Assembly (NCBI RefSeq): GCF_003576645.1
Contig: NC_044919.1
Coordinates: 17,417,955-17,481,954 of the forward strand
Source of the DNA: Ipomoea triloba
Taxonomy: Eukaryota > Streptophyta > Magnoliopsida > Solanales > Convolvulaceae
DNA length: 64,000 bases
Direction of reading: 5' to 3'
Part shown: positions 1 to 9,868 of the stretch, piece after piece
Numbering within the stretch: the first letter of the stretch is position 1
Layout of the letters: every line of letters starts with the position of its first letter
The notes under the pieces: generated by a model
Seen by the model: only the letters and a program-made list of their open reading frames with translations
What the model was told of the DNA's origin: nothing
Database searches by the model: none
Program-made: the position numbers and the translations under genes

Positions 1-1062
1 GATTACCTGTTTGGACAAATGTGGCTGAGAGAGATGGTAACCTCTTTTGATTGTCTAGAGGTTGTGAGGTAGGCACTTTCAGTTGCTTGAACATAGCTAA
101 CTCTTCATTTGTCATCACAACTACATTACCTACTGGTTTGGAAACAGAGTTAGCAAACCTTTGTGGTCGGAGTGGTTTTGGACATTGGCTGCATAGATGA
201 CTGGGTTCTCCACAATTATAGCAAACTCTTTGACCTCCTCCACGCCCTCTACCAAAGCTACCACATCTTAAAAACTGACTCCCGTGGTTACTGGAACCTT
301 CACCTCCATTATCTCCTTGTGTCATGAAAACATGTTTCTCCGAGACTCCACTCCATGTACCTGATGCATTCTAGACCATAGTGAAAACTTGGTCTATTGA
401 ATCTAACACTTTATTCTCAAGCAATTGAGATTTCAGGACATCATACTCCTTATCCAACCCCAAAATCCAGCTAAACACATGCAACTGGTCACGTTGCTTT
501 TTCATTTTATTCGCATCATTCGTGATCGGCATAGCAGCACACAACACTTCACTCATTGTTTTGAAATCATAGAAATAATCCCGGATGTCCCGTCCATTTT
601 AAGAGGGGTGATAAACATCTTGAGATAATTGATACAATTTCTTCATGTTGTATGTTCCACTAAACTATGTATTTAACAAATCCCAAACATCTTTCACGGT
701 TTTACAGTGTTGCATAGATAGAATTATTTTCCTATCAATACAATTTATTATAGAGGATAATAAAGTTTTATCATCCCGTTTCCACTCTTGAGCCCTAGCT
801 TGCTCGGTTAGACATGTTCTAATCAGGTGTTCATCTTTACCCATTCCCCTAAATTAATTTCAATCAAAAACTTCCATTCTCCGAAATTAGACCCATCTAG
901 TGCAAGCACCACATCAACTAACTTGGATAGGGTTGATACAACATTACAAGTAATATTCCTTGCTTTTACCATAATTAAAAGTAAAGAGACAGACCCGGAA
1001 CACCAAACACCTTCTCGCGTACGCAAATAAACCCGACACAGACCTAGAGAACACTTGAACAC
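1..1062 (-). pseudogene. Copia retrotransposon gag region (5' part of a minus-strand element)
   Basis: Read on the minus strand, 823-1062 encodes a gag N-terminus with the pattern LDGSNFGEWKF, and 371-556 encodes a UBN2-type gag piece (FSWILGLDKEYDVLKSQLLE). At about 182-225 there is a CX2CX4HX4C zinc knuckle (CYNCGEPSHLCSQC), which in this family binds RNA during packaging. The pieces lie in the right order behind the primer binding site and LTR at 1267-1453, but stops and frame changes separate them, so gag is broken. Protease and pol would lie to the left of base 1, outside the window. Family assignment is firm; the exact Copia lineage is not. Confidence 0.8.
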
Positions 1063-1278
1063 AACATCTCACTCTTTGCCCAGGTCAAACCTCCTCTTCA
1101 CGGCGAGACTTTCGGTGTGGTCGCTGGAAAATCACTCATGCGCCAGTGCGTGATTCAGTGAGCAGACTGTGGCGGTGGCACGTGGCGGCTTCGGTGGCAT
1201 CGCGAAACCTCGGCGAAGCATCGCTGTCCTCTTCCAAGCACCACCCATCTCCTCACAGTCGCCGGTGCTCTGATACCA

Positions 1279-1453
1279 TGTTATACACATACCACTTATC
1301 GTAGGTAATGTATGTGTTTGTATTTACTCTTGTGAAAGTACAATGGAAATTAACCTATTTATACAAGCTAAGGAATGTACAGAACCACACAATTCAAATT
1401 TCAAACTAAGGATTGAGAGTAATACTCTTAACTAGAACAAGTTTTCTCTAACA
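1279..1453 (-). repeat. 5' LTR (175 bp) and adjacent primer binding site of the Copia element
   Basis: On the minus strand the LTR runs from TGTTAGAG at 1453 to TATAACA at 1279. It is followed at once by TGGTATCAGAGC (1278-1267), the initiator-methionine tRNA primer binding site usual for plant Copia elements. This fixes the orientation and shows it is the 5' LTR. The short length fits several Copia lineages. The partner LTR and the second target-site duplication lie outside the window. Confidence 0.85.
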
Positions 1454-2289
1454 AAAACATTATTTGCTACCTCTCAAAGGTGTTAGGAGCATTTTCGCTT
1501 AGGTTTCTCAGAATAACGTGAATTCTGACTAATAGTTGAGCACTCAAACTATTAAGTCTCAACGAGCAGAAAAAAAATGGAATAACACAACCGAGAATTT
1601 TTAGAACTTGTGAGCAATTGTTTTAGAGAGGGTTTTTTAAGAGAAATATAGTAAGAGATTAGAGTCCATATGTTTGTACATTCGTAAATCAATTACTCCA
1701 ATCACCATGAATTAATTCAAGTGGTTTACTTTTTCAGTCAATTAATTTGGAGGTGTCTTAGTTAATTTTACTTAAACACAAATTTCACATTTCTTATTCA
1801 CCTTAATTTAGAATATAGGAATATGGTTACATTCATGTTAACTAATCTATGTATAGAATTGAAATTAACATTACATAATCTTCCATGTCTCTATTTGTGG
1901 ATTAACATGTTGCTATAAATTAATTACTAGAATAACGGCTCATGTTAATTAGCAGATTAGCTGTGTTAGAATTTTCAATTGGCTACATTCCTTTTATAAG
2001 TGTGCTCAAATATTAACAAAGCTGTTAAAGCAAAATTTCCTTCTTCATTAAAATATTTCTTTAGCTTTTTTTTAATATTATTTATTCTTCACCAGAAAAT
2101 TTGTCTATCGCCGTGTAGTGTGCTTGCATTGAGAGAAGAAAATGTCAAGGGGTTGGAAGAAGGGTGAGTTGTAATGATAACGAGTAGTAGGGGTCTCCAT
2201 TTCTATCAATTGTTATACCATGTATCAGGATCCATTTTACATTATAGATCTTACTTCAAAAATTATATGTCTGTAATTGACATATTATG
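1454..2289. other. AT-rich intergenic DNA, no feature recognised
   Basis: This stretch has no long open frame, no tRNA or rRNA signature and no clear terminal repeats. It is a plain AT-rich flank between the Copia LTR and the tandem repeat at 2290. Confidence 0.5.
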
Positions 2290-2468
2290 CAGTTAATTGT
2301 TTATGTGCCTATAAATAAATTGAGTGCACATAACATGTTAATTACAGGCACATAAAATGGTAACTACAAACACATAAATTGTTAACTGCATGTACAAAAT
2401 ATGTTAACTGCATATACATAATATATTTAAATTAAAGGCACATACCATGTTAACTATAAACACATAAA
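2290..2468. repeat. Degenerate tandem repeat around GTTAACTGCA/ACACATAAAAT, split by a later insertion
   Basis: About eight degenerate units of roughly 20 bp combine GTTAACTGCA or GTTAATTACA with GGCACATAAAATG. The same units resume at 9671-9730, on the far side of the SIRE-like LTR. The tandem array is therefore the older target and was split by that insertion. No coding potential is seen. Confidence 0.7.
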
Positions 2469-2969
2469 ATGATTGTTGAAAAAATAGCTTTAAAATGGCA
2501 TTTTAAGTGGTCATTTTGTGGTACAAATATAAGTGGGGTCCACATCCAATTTGGGTTCAATCAAAGTGGATTCAGGTTCTTCGTTGTTAGACGAAAAGAT
2601 TGATATATTGTACGCTCAAAATGGATAATGGATGAATGAGAAATTGGTTCTCAAAGTAGACCCATTTGAGATGGAATTTGAATGTGGAAAAGCTTAAGTA
2701 GCTTTGTCCCACATTGGTTGGAAAAGTGAGTTTGCACCATTATTTATACAAGAGCCTTTTTAAGGCATATTGAGTTGTATAGCATAGAGGTTCTCTCTCG
2801 CGCGCAGAGGTGCAAATCAAATCCCAAAATGAACCTGCAAAGGCTTGGCTCGTAGTTTAAGTATCATGAACAACATTAGGGTCTTACCTGTATTGATGGT
2901 ATACAGGACATTCAATTCAGTAGACACCAATACACTACTTCCGCTTCTGCTATTACGAGGTCAGGTTCT

Positions 2970-3106
2970 CGTAAACTATTCTGTATACATTTGGTTTCAA
3001 GAAATAGTTTACTCATATCGTAAACTATTTTGTATACATTTGGTTTCAGGAAATAGTTTACTCATATCATAATGCAGGAAATAGTTTACTCATATCATAA
3101 TGCATA
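2970..3106 (+). repeat. Tandem duplication of about 50 bp
   Basis: The block from CGTAAACTATTCTGTATAC through AGTTTACTCATATC repeats almost exactly, followed by a third partial copy (GGAAATAGTTTACTCATATC with ATAATGCA). It lies inside the gypsy-type solo LTR and looks like local duplication. Confidence 0.75.
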
Positions 3107-3897
3107 AGTATGATACTCATCATCAAGAGTGAGAAGTGGTTCATAGCCAAAAATGTAAGTATACTTTCTCAATACTTTACTTGGGATCTATAAGCATATC
3201 ATAAGAAAATAGTCATTTCTTTATAGTAATACTGGAGGAAAGCTTTCATCAAATGCTTTCATCATTCTTATACATGAAGGGAGGTGAGGTCACCACCATG
3301 TGTGTATGACCTCAACAATGACCGAGTCCCAAAGATCTGCTCCCCTGTATCTCAACATAACTCATAAATCACATGCGGAATCAAGACCGCTACCTTAAGT
3401 GTGCACACCCCCTAACTGTGATTCCAAGCCCAGTGAGTAATAGCTCAAGCCCTAAAGTAAGTCAAGGATTTTTCTACCAAGCCACTTTTCTACATAATTC
3501 AGAATTTTTCTATCGGATTTCATCTCATCATTTCATCATATCATTTCATTATTTATACCGAAAGGACTGTAGTCCAATCAGGTCATCCAAAAATATAAAT
3601 TTTCTTAGATCCCATTTCTTAAAAAGATTGGTAATATAATCATTAAAACATTTCTTCATAATGGATCCAAAATAGAGAATAAGACACTTATATGGTTTTA
3701 TATGCACATGAAATCCAACTAGTATATAGATATAGGTTTAAAAAGGGTTTTAATGCAAAAATATATTTACAATGCACATGTATTCATTCTCATAAGTTTT
3801 CATGATAAGAACATAGTCGTTTATGCAACATATGCGGGTTTGGTAAATATGGACATAAGCATGAGGTTGCAAATAAATGCACAAGCAATAATCACAT

Positions 3898-4244
3898 TGA
3901 CGGTAAGAATGTTATCGGTATATTTGTATTATTAATCTCAGTGTCAAAGTACAATGGTGAGTACAAAAGTCTAGTTGTGTTTGTCTTAGTAATGTTGCGT
4001 CCCCCCGTCTCTATGAGTGTGAGTGTCTTTTTATATGCCTGAGTGCAACGACTCTTTGCTTCCACTTCAATACGCAGTAAGTGACCTCTTCAATGTTCTT
4101 CAGTAAGTGGATATTAATACTGAGGAGCCGTTGGAGTGGCTCCTCCTCTTTAATGCGTAACGGCCTCTTTCACGTCCATTCATTGTCTTCGGGTCAGTGT
4201 TGATGATTCGGGTCGGGTGCTGATGCCCAATTATCCTGTCACCA
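3898..4244 (-). repeat. Inverted full-length LTR (347 bp) at the left terminus
   Basis: This is the reverse complement of the 3' LTR at 6284-6603, with a 27-bp segment that the 3' copy lacks. On the minus strand a purine-rich tract (AAGGAGTGGGGGGAC, 4259-4245) precedes TGGTGACAGG. That marks the LTR start and the plus-strand primer tract. Confidence 0.85.
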
Positions 4245-4445
4245 GTCCCCCCACTCCTTAGCCAACGAGAGTAGTTGAGGTGGTTTGGAAGTAATGACGT
4301 GTGTAAAAATTGTTTGTTTTTTTTTGAACGGTAAGAGAATTGTAGCCGAGGCGAGGGCGAGGCCTCAGTCAATTTTTGGCCGAGGTCAGCCTCGGCCAAT
4401 TGTTGGCCGAGGTCAGTCTCAGCCAATTTTTGGCCGAGGTCAGAG

Positions 4446-4730
4446 TGAACGGACGTGAAAGAGGCCGTTATGCATTAAAGAAGAGGAGCAACTCTAACGG
4501 CTCCTCAGTATTAATATCCACTTACTGAAGAACATTGAATAGGTCACGTACTGCGTATTGAAGTGGAAGCAAAGAGTCGTTGCACTCAAGCATATAAAAA
4601 GACACTCACACTCATAGAGACTGGGGGACGCAACATTACTAAGACAAACACTACTAGACTCTTGTACTCACCATTGTACTTTGACATTGAGATTAATAAT
4701 ACAAATATACCGGTAACATTCTTACCGTCA
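4446..4730 (+). repeat. Direct internal LTR (285 bp), missing the first ~62 bp
   Basis: It matches the 3' LTR from GTGAACG onward and ends CTTACCGTCA at 4730. It then runs into TTGGTGTTTTCATTGAGAGC, the region expected for the primer binding site. Upstream the sequence switches abruptly at about 4443-4446 from inverted internal sequence (GGCCGAGGTCAG) into the LTR, so its first ~62 bp are absent. That switch is the recombination junction. Confidence 0.8.
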
Positions 4731-4808
4731 TTGGTGTTTTCATTGAGAGCCGAGATCAGATCTCAGGCAAACTTCACAAATCACAAAACACCCAGCTCAT
4801 CTCATCCG

Positions 4809-5236
4809 ATGGCACGATCCGGATCCAGCAGCTCTTATGGTTCTCATCTAGTGAACAATGGTCACCCTCGGGTGATCTTCGTGAGCAGCTCAACAGTAAC
4901 CGCGTGGGAGATCGCCGCAAGGGTGATCTTCGTAGCCAAATCAACAACAATCATCACCGAGAGGTTGATCTCCGTAGCCAACTCAACAACAACCACGATG
5001 GGGGCCACGATCCCCTCCCAAGGAACGCTGCTCCCATCCAAGCCGTGGACTTCCAAGTAGTGGCGTCACCTCCTCAAATGGCATCACCTCCTCAAGTGGC
5101 GTCACCTCCTCAAATGGAGTCACCTCCTCAAACGGCGTCACCTCTACTTGCTCCCCTCCCAGCGAACATTGCTCCCACCCAAGCCGTGGACTTCCAAGCA
5201 TTAGCGTCACCTCCTCAAGTGGCGTCACCTCCTTAA
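4809..5236 (+). CDS. Low-complexity reading frame of the non-autonomous element (gag-like status uncertain)
   Basis: After the LTR the plus strand encodes repeated GDLRSQLNNN-like units (about 4880-4990) and then a PPQVASPPQMASPP-type repeat that ends at a stop near 5236. The opposite strand is also open over part of this stretch (4983-5603), as expected for an 18-bp repeat. No retroviral domain is visible. It may be a remnant of a structural protein or only a by-product of the tandem repeat, so a coding function is doubtful. Confidence 0.3.
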
Positions 5237-5600
5237 ATGGTGTCACCTCGACAAGTGGCGTCACCTCCTCAAATGAGGTCACCACCTCAAACGGCGTCAC
5301 CTCCACTTGCTCCCCTCCCAGTGAACGCTGCTCCCGTCCAAGCCATGGACTTCCAAGCATCAGCGTCACCTTCTCAAGTGGTGTCACCTCCTCAAGCAGC
5401 GTAACCTCCTCAAGCGGCGTCACCTCCTCAAGTGGCATTACGTCCTCAAGTGGCATTACCTCCTCAAGCAGCGTCACCTCCTCAAGTGGTGTCACCTCCT
5501 CAAGCGGCGTTACCTTCTCAAGTGGCGTTACCTCCTCAAGCGGCATCACCTCTTCAAGCGGCGTCACTTCCTCAAGCGGTGTCACCTCCTCAAACGGCGT
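5060..5600 (+). repeat. 18-bp coding-phase minisatellite in the non-autonomous element
   Basis: About twenty degenerate copies of TCACCTCCTCAAGTGGCG occur in tandem, with two longer interruptions (CTCCCCTCCCAG plus GCTGCTCCC) spaced about 180 bp apart. That shows a higher-order repeat. The 18-bp period keeps a frame in either strand. Confidence 0.85.
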
Positions 5601-5639
5601 CACCTATCAAATTCCGTGAAAATAAAATAAAATAAAACT

Positions 5640-5905
5640 TTATTCCCTTAGGGCCGGCATGAGATCAGATCTCGCTAGCTACCTGACGGGAGGGTGTTTT
5701 ATGGGTAAAGCTTAAGGCTTTGCTGCGAAAACACCACACTCTATTCTCTTAAGGCCGGCATGAGATCCGATCTCGCTAGCTACCTAACGGGAGAGTGTTT
5801 TTCTAGGTCAAGCAGGAGGCTTGATTTCAAAAAAACCACACTCTAGTCCCTTAGGGCCGGCACGAAATCCGATCTTGCTAGCTACCAGACGAGAGAGCTA
5901 ACCTT
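5640..5905 (+). repeat. Three ~100-bp direct repeats (GGGCCGGCATGAGATC units)
   Basis: Three successive copies start near 5650, 5751 and 5854. Each carries GGCCGGCAYGARATC, then CTCGCTAGCTACC, then ACGGGAGGGTGTTTT, with AACCACACTCTA between units. They sit in the internal region before the 3' LTR. They may be structural or packaging sequences; the role is unknown. Confidence 0.8.
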
Positions 5906-5984
5906 TGACCGAGTCTACGGATGGTCGAAGTGAGCTCGTGCACAGAACGCCCAAACAAAAAAAAAACACAAAAAAAATCAAAAA

Positions 5985-6180
5985 TCATGGCCGAGGCCTG
6001 ACCTCGGCCAAAAATTGGTCGAGGCTCACCTCGGCCAAAAATTGGCCGAGGCCTGACCTCAGCCAACAATTGGCCCGAGGCTCACCTCGGCCGAAAATTG
6101 GCCGAGGCCTGACCTCGGCCAAAAATTGGTCGAGGCCTGACCTCGGCCAAAAATTGGTCGAGGCCTCGCCCTCGCCTCGG
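5985..6180 (+). repeat. Palindromic GGCCGAGG...CCTCGGCC array
   Basis: Five to six units of about 30 bp each pair CCTCGGCC with GGCCGAGG around AAAAATT. A mirror copy lies at about 4345-4440 in the inverted left arm. The units can form hairpins. They precede the polypurine tract (GAGTGGAGGGAC, about 6271-6282). Confidence 0.8.
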
Positions 6181-6283
6181 CTACAATTCTCTTACCGTTC
6201 GAAAAAACAAACAAACAATTTTTACACACGTCATTACTCCCAAACCACCTCAACCACTCTCGTTGGCTAGAGAGTGGAGGGAC

Positions 6284-6603
6284 TGGTGACAGGATAATTG
6301 GGCATCAGCACCCGACCCGAATCATCAGCACTGACCCGAAAACAGTGAACGTATGTGAAAGAGGCTGTTACGCATTAAAGAGGAGGAGCCACTCCAACGG
6401 CTCCTCAGTATTAATATCCACTTACTGAAGAACATTGAAGATGTCACTTACTGCGTATTGAAGTGGAAGCAAAGAGTCGTTGCACTCAGGCATATAAAAA
6501 GACACTCACTACTAAGACAAACACTACTAGACTCTTGTATTCACTATTGTACTTTGACACTGAGATTAATAATACAAATATACCGGTAACATTCTTACCG
6601 TCA
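6284..6603 (+). repeat. 3' LTR (320 bp) of the non-autonomous element
   Basis: It begins TGGTGACAGGATAATTGG just after the polypurine tract and ends CTTACCGTCA at 6603, followed by the CACAT TSD. It is 27 bp shorter than the inverted left copy because of a deletion after GACACTCAC. A TATA-like CATATAAAAAG lies at about 6490. Confidence 0.85.
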
Positions 6604-7023
6604 CACATAGATGATTCTACTCATCATACATCTATCATGACATTTTGATGTCAAAGATAGAATGCAAAACATTCACTTTCCTTTTCAAAATTCTCATACT
6701 TCAACTCATGGTCATATTTGCAAATAGGAGCATCATAAATCATTTCATAATCTCAACCTTTCAATAATTAGGGATTTCAAGCTTAAACTCATAACTTGTC
6801 TCATAATTCCATTTCAACTAGGAACATCATACTTTAATCACATAATTCACTTCATAAATCCATTTCAAGTAGGAATATCATGCTCACTCACATTGCTCAT
6901 TTCATAGCATTATTTCATATAAGAATATCTAGCTTAGACACATAGCTTAATCAAGATACCATTTCTCATGGAAATATCATGGCTTAATCATAAAATCATA
7001 TCACATGGAAATATCATATTTCA

Positions 7024-7607
7024 ATCCGCCCCGCGGATATCTACCGGAATCCACCCCGCGTGGATCGGATTTTTTTTGGGTGATAGTGAGTGGTGGGTCA
7101 GGGTGGGTCTTAAAAAATAAAATCCGTGGAGGGTCGGGTTGGATTTGAATTTTATGTACAAAACCTGCCTAGAATCCCACCCGACCCACCATGTATATAT
7201 ATAGAGTAAAATAAGTACTAGTATATAGTTAATTATAAACATTTCTAGAACTTTTACTAACTTTTGACTATTTTTAGTTCTAAACTAATAAGTTTATTTT
7301 TTAAAATTTAACAATTTAGTTATTACATTTGAATATTTTTATTATTTTATGTTTTGATATAAATATAACTAGTGAATTTTATTATTTTATTATGTGTAAG
7401 TAATTTTAATATTATTTTAATATTTTTTAATAAGATAATAAGTGGTGGGTACCCGCAGTGGGCACACGCACCCAGTGGGGTGGGGGTGGATTTTTAAAAA
7501 GTCCACCCGATGCGGGTTGGGGGTGGGGGTGGGTGGAGAAAATATAAAGTGGGTTGGGTGATGGATGTATCCTTCCCCGATCCACCCCCAACCCATTGTC
7601 ATCCCTA
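7024..7607. mobile_element. Truncated hAT-like non-autonomous element rich in GGGTGGG/CCCACCC
   Basis: The right end reads CCATTGTCATCCCTA at 7607, the reverse complement of TAGGGATGACAATGG, a hAT-style terminus. The subterminal regions are full of GGTGGGT and CCCACCC words on both sides, with AT-rich DNA between. The matching left terminus and an 8-bp TSD are not found, so the left end looks truncated. Confidence 0.5.
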
Positions 7608-8728
7608 ACCATCAAACCATCTCACCTAATGGTGATGGGTCTATAAGGCCCGTTGCCAAGCCTTGTGACCCCAAGAACCCTTCACGCAGGGCTAGGTTGC
7701 AGAAGGTCTGTGAGTTGTAACCCAGTTCCGAGACCCAACCAGAGTTTTCTTCTCCGACCTTCCAACCTCAAATCATAGAATAAACATACCCAAATAACAT
7801 CTCAACACATATATAAAATTAGAACAAGGTTCAAGCACCAAATTACACACATATGCAACACATTTCTCCATTTTGAAGCTTACACAAATATCACATTGTA
7901 TAGAATATAATTTCACAGATTCACAGAGTACAAAATACTAAGTTTTAGGTGTCCATGGTTCATACCTCAAAGTTAGCCTCAACTCAAGAGTGTTCTCCCT
8001 CTAACCCATAAGCTAAAACTTCGCATTCACCATCTCCTCCTCTCAAGCAAACACAACCACAACATACACCCACATAACATACTCATAGCATTAGGAAATG
8101 GGAAGAAGGAAATGGAAGAAGAATGAGAAAAAAAGAAGGAAGATTATTGCTCATTCTACTCCTAACTTGAACCTTTGATCTCTTGAAGGAGAAATGAAGA
8201 AGAAATGAAGAAGAGGTAAGTGGAGAGGCTGCTGGAAGAACAATGGAATAGAGTAGTATTTATAGGTGCACAAACCCCTACATGTAGGCATCTCACAGTT
8301 AGAAGGGAAATTGGGTCTTTTTGCTAATTTGAACTCTCAAATGATGATCTTAGGTTATAAATGATATGGAAATGAATTAATATATGATAGGGATGATATA
8401 AAAATGTCACAGGTTCGATTTGGAATCAATTTTGGTTAAAAATCATGTCCATCAGGTTCACAGGTTCCTCTCGGATAAACTTTTGAAATGAAATTCTTGG
8501 TGAGTAAATTCACCATTTTTATAAGACTTTTGAAATTAAATGAGATTACATAATCCCTTTGCACTGGATCATCCGAAATATGGATTTAAAATATCAAATT
8601 TTTAACACACATTTGATAAAATATTTACAGAAGTGAAATCATTTTCGTGACTTTATTTGAAACTTGATAATTTGGAAGTTTGGGTAAAAATAATATTTGG
8701 GGTATTACTAGAGGAAATTGGTTGGCCT

Positions 8729-9000
8729 TGCGAGATAAGTTATGCCAAATTTTCGTATTAGTTTTCCATCTCAGTACCATTGACTGCAAAAGATAAGTTG
8801 ATCTTTCGCGAAAGGATTACAACTGCGAAAGATAAATGATCTTTCGCGGATGGAATTTCGCGATAAAAGTGATCTCTCGCATGGAGTGATCTTTCGCAGC
8901 TGAAAAGTGATCTTTCGCACAGATTGATCTTTCGCAGCTCTAAGTCACCTCTCGCAAGCGATCTTCCGCATGTAACTGGAGTGATCTCTTGCAGAGTCGA
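8729..9000 (+). repeat. Cluster of GTGATCTTTCGCA words in both orientations
   Basis: At least nine copies of GATCTTTCGC or close variants, plus two or three copies of the reverse word GCGAAAGAT, occur in about 270 bp at irregular 15-25 bp spacing. The cluster is in the SIRE-like LTR just right of the gypsy TSD. It could be a diverged minisatellite or a subterminal array of binding sites. Confidence 0.75.
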
Positions 9001-9260
9001 TTCACTTCCACTATGTCCGTTCAGAAGACTGACTTTTTGCATTACGGAATTAATTTTAGATTAATTCCAATCATTATTTCAGAGCAAATTTTCTTGTTAG
9101 TGGACTGTTAGTAGAGAGTTAATTTTCTGCTAGTGGATGGAGGTTACACCATGGTTATTAAACCAGATATGAATGCCATGATTAATGCTATTAATCCTCT
9201 CCTCCACTATATATATTCTAGGTTGAGCAGTTGATTTGGTATAGTAGTATAATGACACAA

Positions 9261-9442
9261 ACGTGGAGGGTGTGTTTGAGTGGAGGGGACTCATTCATCC
9301 TTTACCAAAGGTCAAGGGTTCGATCCTTGGCTTTGGGTATGGAGCAGCCTTTAATCCCCAAGCTAGTTGTCCAACCCAATAGAGGGGTGACGGGTTAGCC
9401 ACTATGTTCGACGGTCCAGGGTCTACGCCAAAAAAAAAAAAA
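9261..9442 (+). mobile_element. tRNA-derived SINE (182 bp)
   Basis: A box B-like promoter word GGTTCGATCC lies at about 9318, within GGTCAAGGGTTCGATCC, with a box A-like stretch (TGTTTGAGTGG) about 40 bp upstream. The element ends in a poly-A run at 9430-9442. It is flanked by 14-bp TSDs GTATAATGACACAA (9247-9260) and GTACAATGACACAA (9443-9456), one mismatch apart. Internal pol III boxes, A-tail and TSD together define a SINE. It has no coding capacity and would move with LINE enzymes. Confidence 0.9.
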
Positions 9443-9868
9443 GTACAATGACACAAGCACACAGAAAACACTAGTTTTTCTCCTCGAAACTCTACATTCC
9501 CTTCGAGAGGCGGTAAATAAGATTTTAAGGAGAGAGGCAACTCGACTCGTGCATACAACCTACCCAAAAATCCATTCTCATTCGCCCCTTTTGTTCTCCA
9601 GAATTATTTAACCTTTCGGGGGTTTTATTTTCTCCATTTTTCAGGGAAATTCGAAACACATTTTCCTACAATAATGATAACTACATATTGTTAACTTGAG
9701 TACAAAACATGTTAACTGGAGACACATAATTTTGGATCATGGTCCATAATGTAAGGTACACTTGCCTAGTTCATGGTATAATTTGCCCATTCATATAAAT
9801 TAATAATAACGATAGAAAACAATAAATTAAAAGCTATGAGATTATCATGAAACACTATGTAAAGTAAT

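Larger units (their letters stand above)
3898..6603 (+). mobile_element. Non-autonomous LTR retroelement with an inverted copy of its 3' end at the left terminus
   Basis: The unit is flanked by exact 5-bp TSDs CACAT (3893-3897, 6604-6608), so it integrated as one piece. Its right end is an ordinary internal region plus LTR ending TTCTTACCGTCA. Its left end is the reverse complement of that same end, starting TGACGGTAAGAATG. Order: inverted LTR 3898-4244, inverted polypurine tract and inverted internal end to about 4443, 5'-truncated direct LTR 4446-4730, internal region 4731-6283, 3' LTR 6284-6603. Both outer termini are therefore U5 ends. No gag, protease, RT or integrase is encoded, so it depended on another element. 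Confidence 0.85.
2811..8709 (-). mobile_element. Solo LTR of a Ty3/gypsy element, about 3 kb after removing inserts
   Basis: The ends are TGCAAATCAAATCCC at 2811 and ATATTTGGGGTATTACT at 8709. Both are flanked by AGAGG (2806-2810 and 8710-8714), an exact 5-bp TSD. Read on the minus strand the LTR opens with (A)GTAATACCCCAAAT, the style of many gypsy LTRs that begin TGTAAYACCCC; the first base appears mutated. No gag-pol lies between the ends. The nested element 3898-6603 and a hAT-like insert near 7024-7607 enlarge it. Confidence 0.65.
2474..9670 (+). mobile_element. Solo LTR of a SIRE/Maximus-like Copia element, split by nested insertions
   Basis: The unit starts TGTTGAAAAAATAG at 2474 and ends GAAACACATTTTCCTACA at 9670. 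It is flanked by ATGAT (2469-2473) and ATAAT (9671-9675), a near-matching 5-bp TSD, and both flanks are the same tandem repeat. Without the inserts (2811-8714 and the SINE) it is about 1.1-1.3 kb, usual for this lineage. The left part matches, inverted, a diverged copy at about 56340-57060 (CCCACATTGGTTGG, TTGAGAATCAATTTCTCATTC motifs). No internal coding region is present, so it is a solo LTR. The lineage name is inferred from terminal style and length. Confidence 0.65.

Noticed and set aside
4983..5603. 206-codon minus-strand frame with TPLEEV repeats
   Set aside because: It lies over an 18-bp tandem repeat in a retroelement interior. The period, not selection, can keep it open, and no domain is visible.
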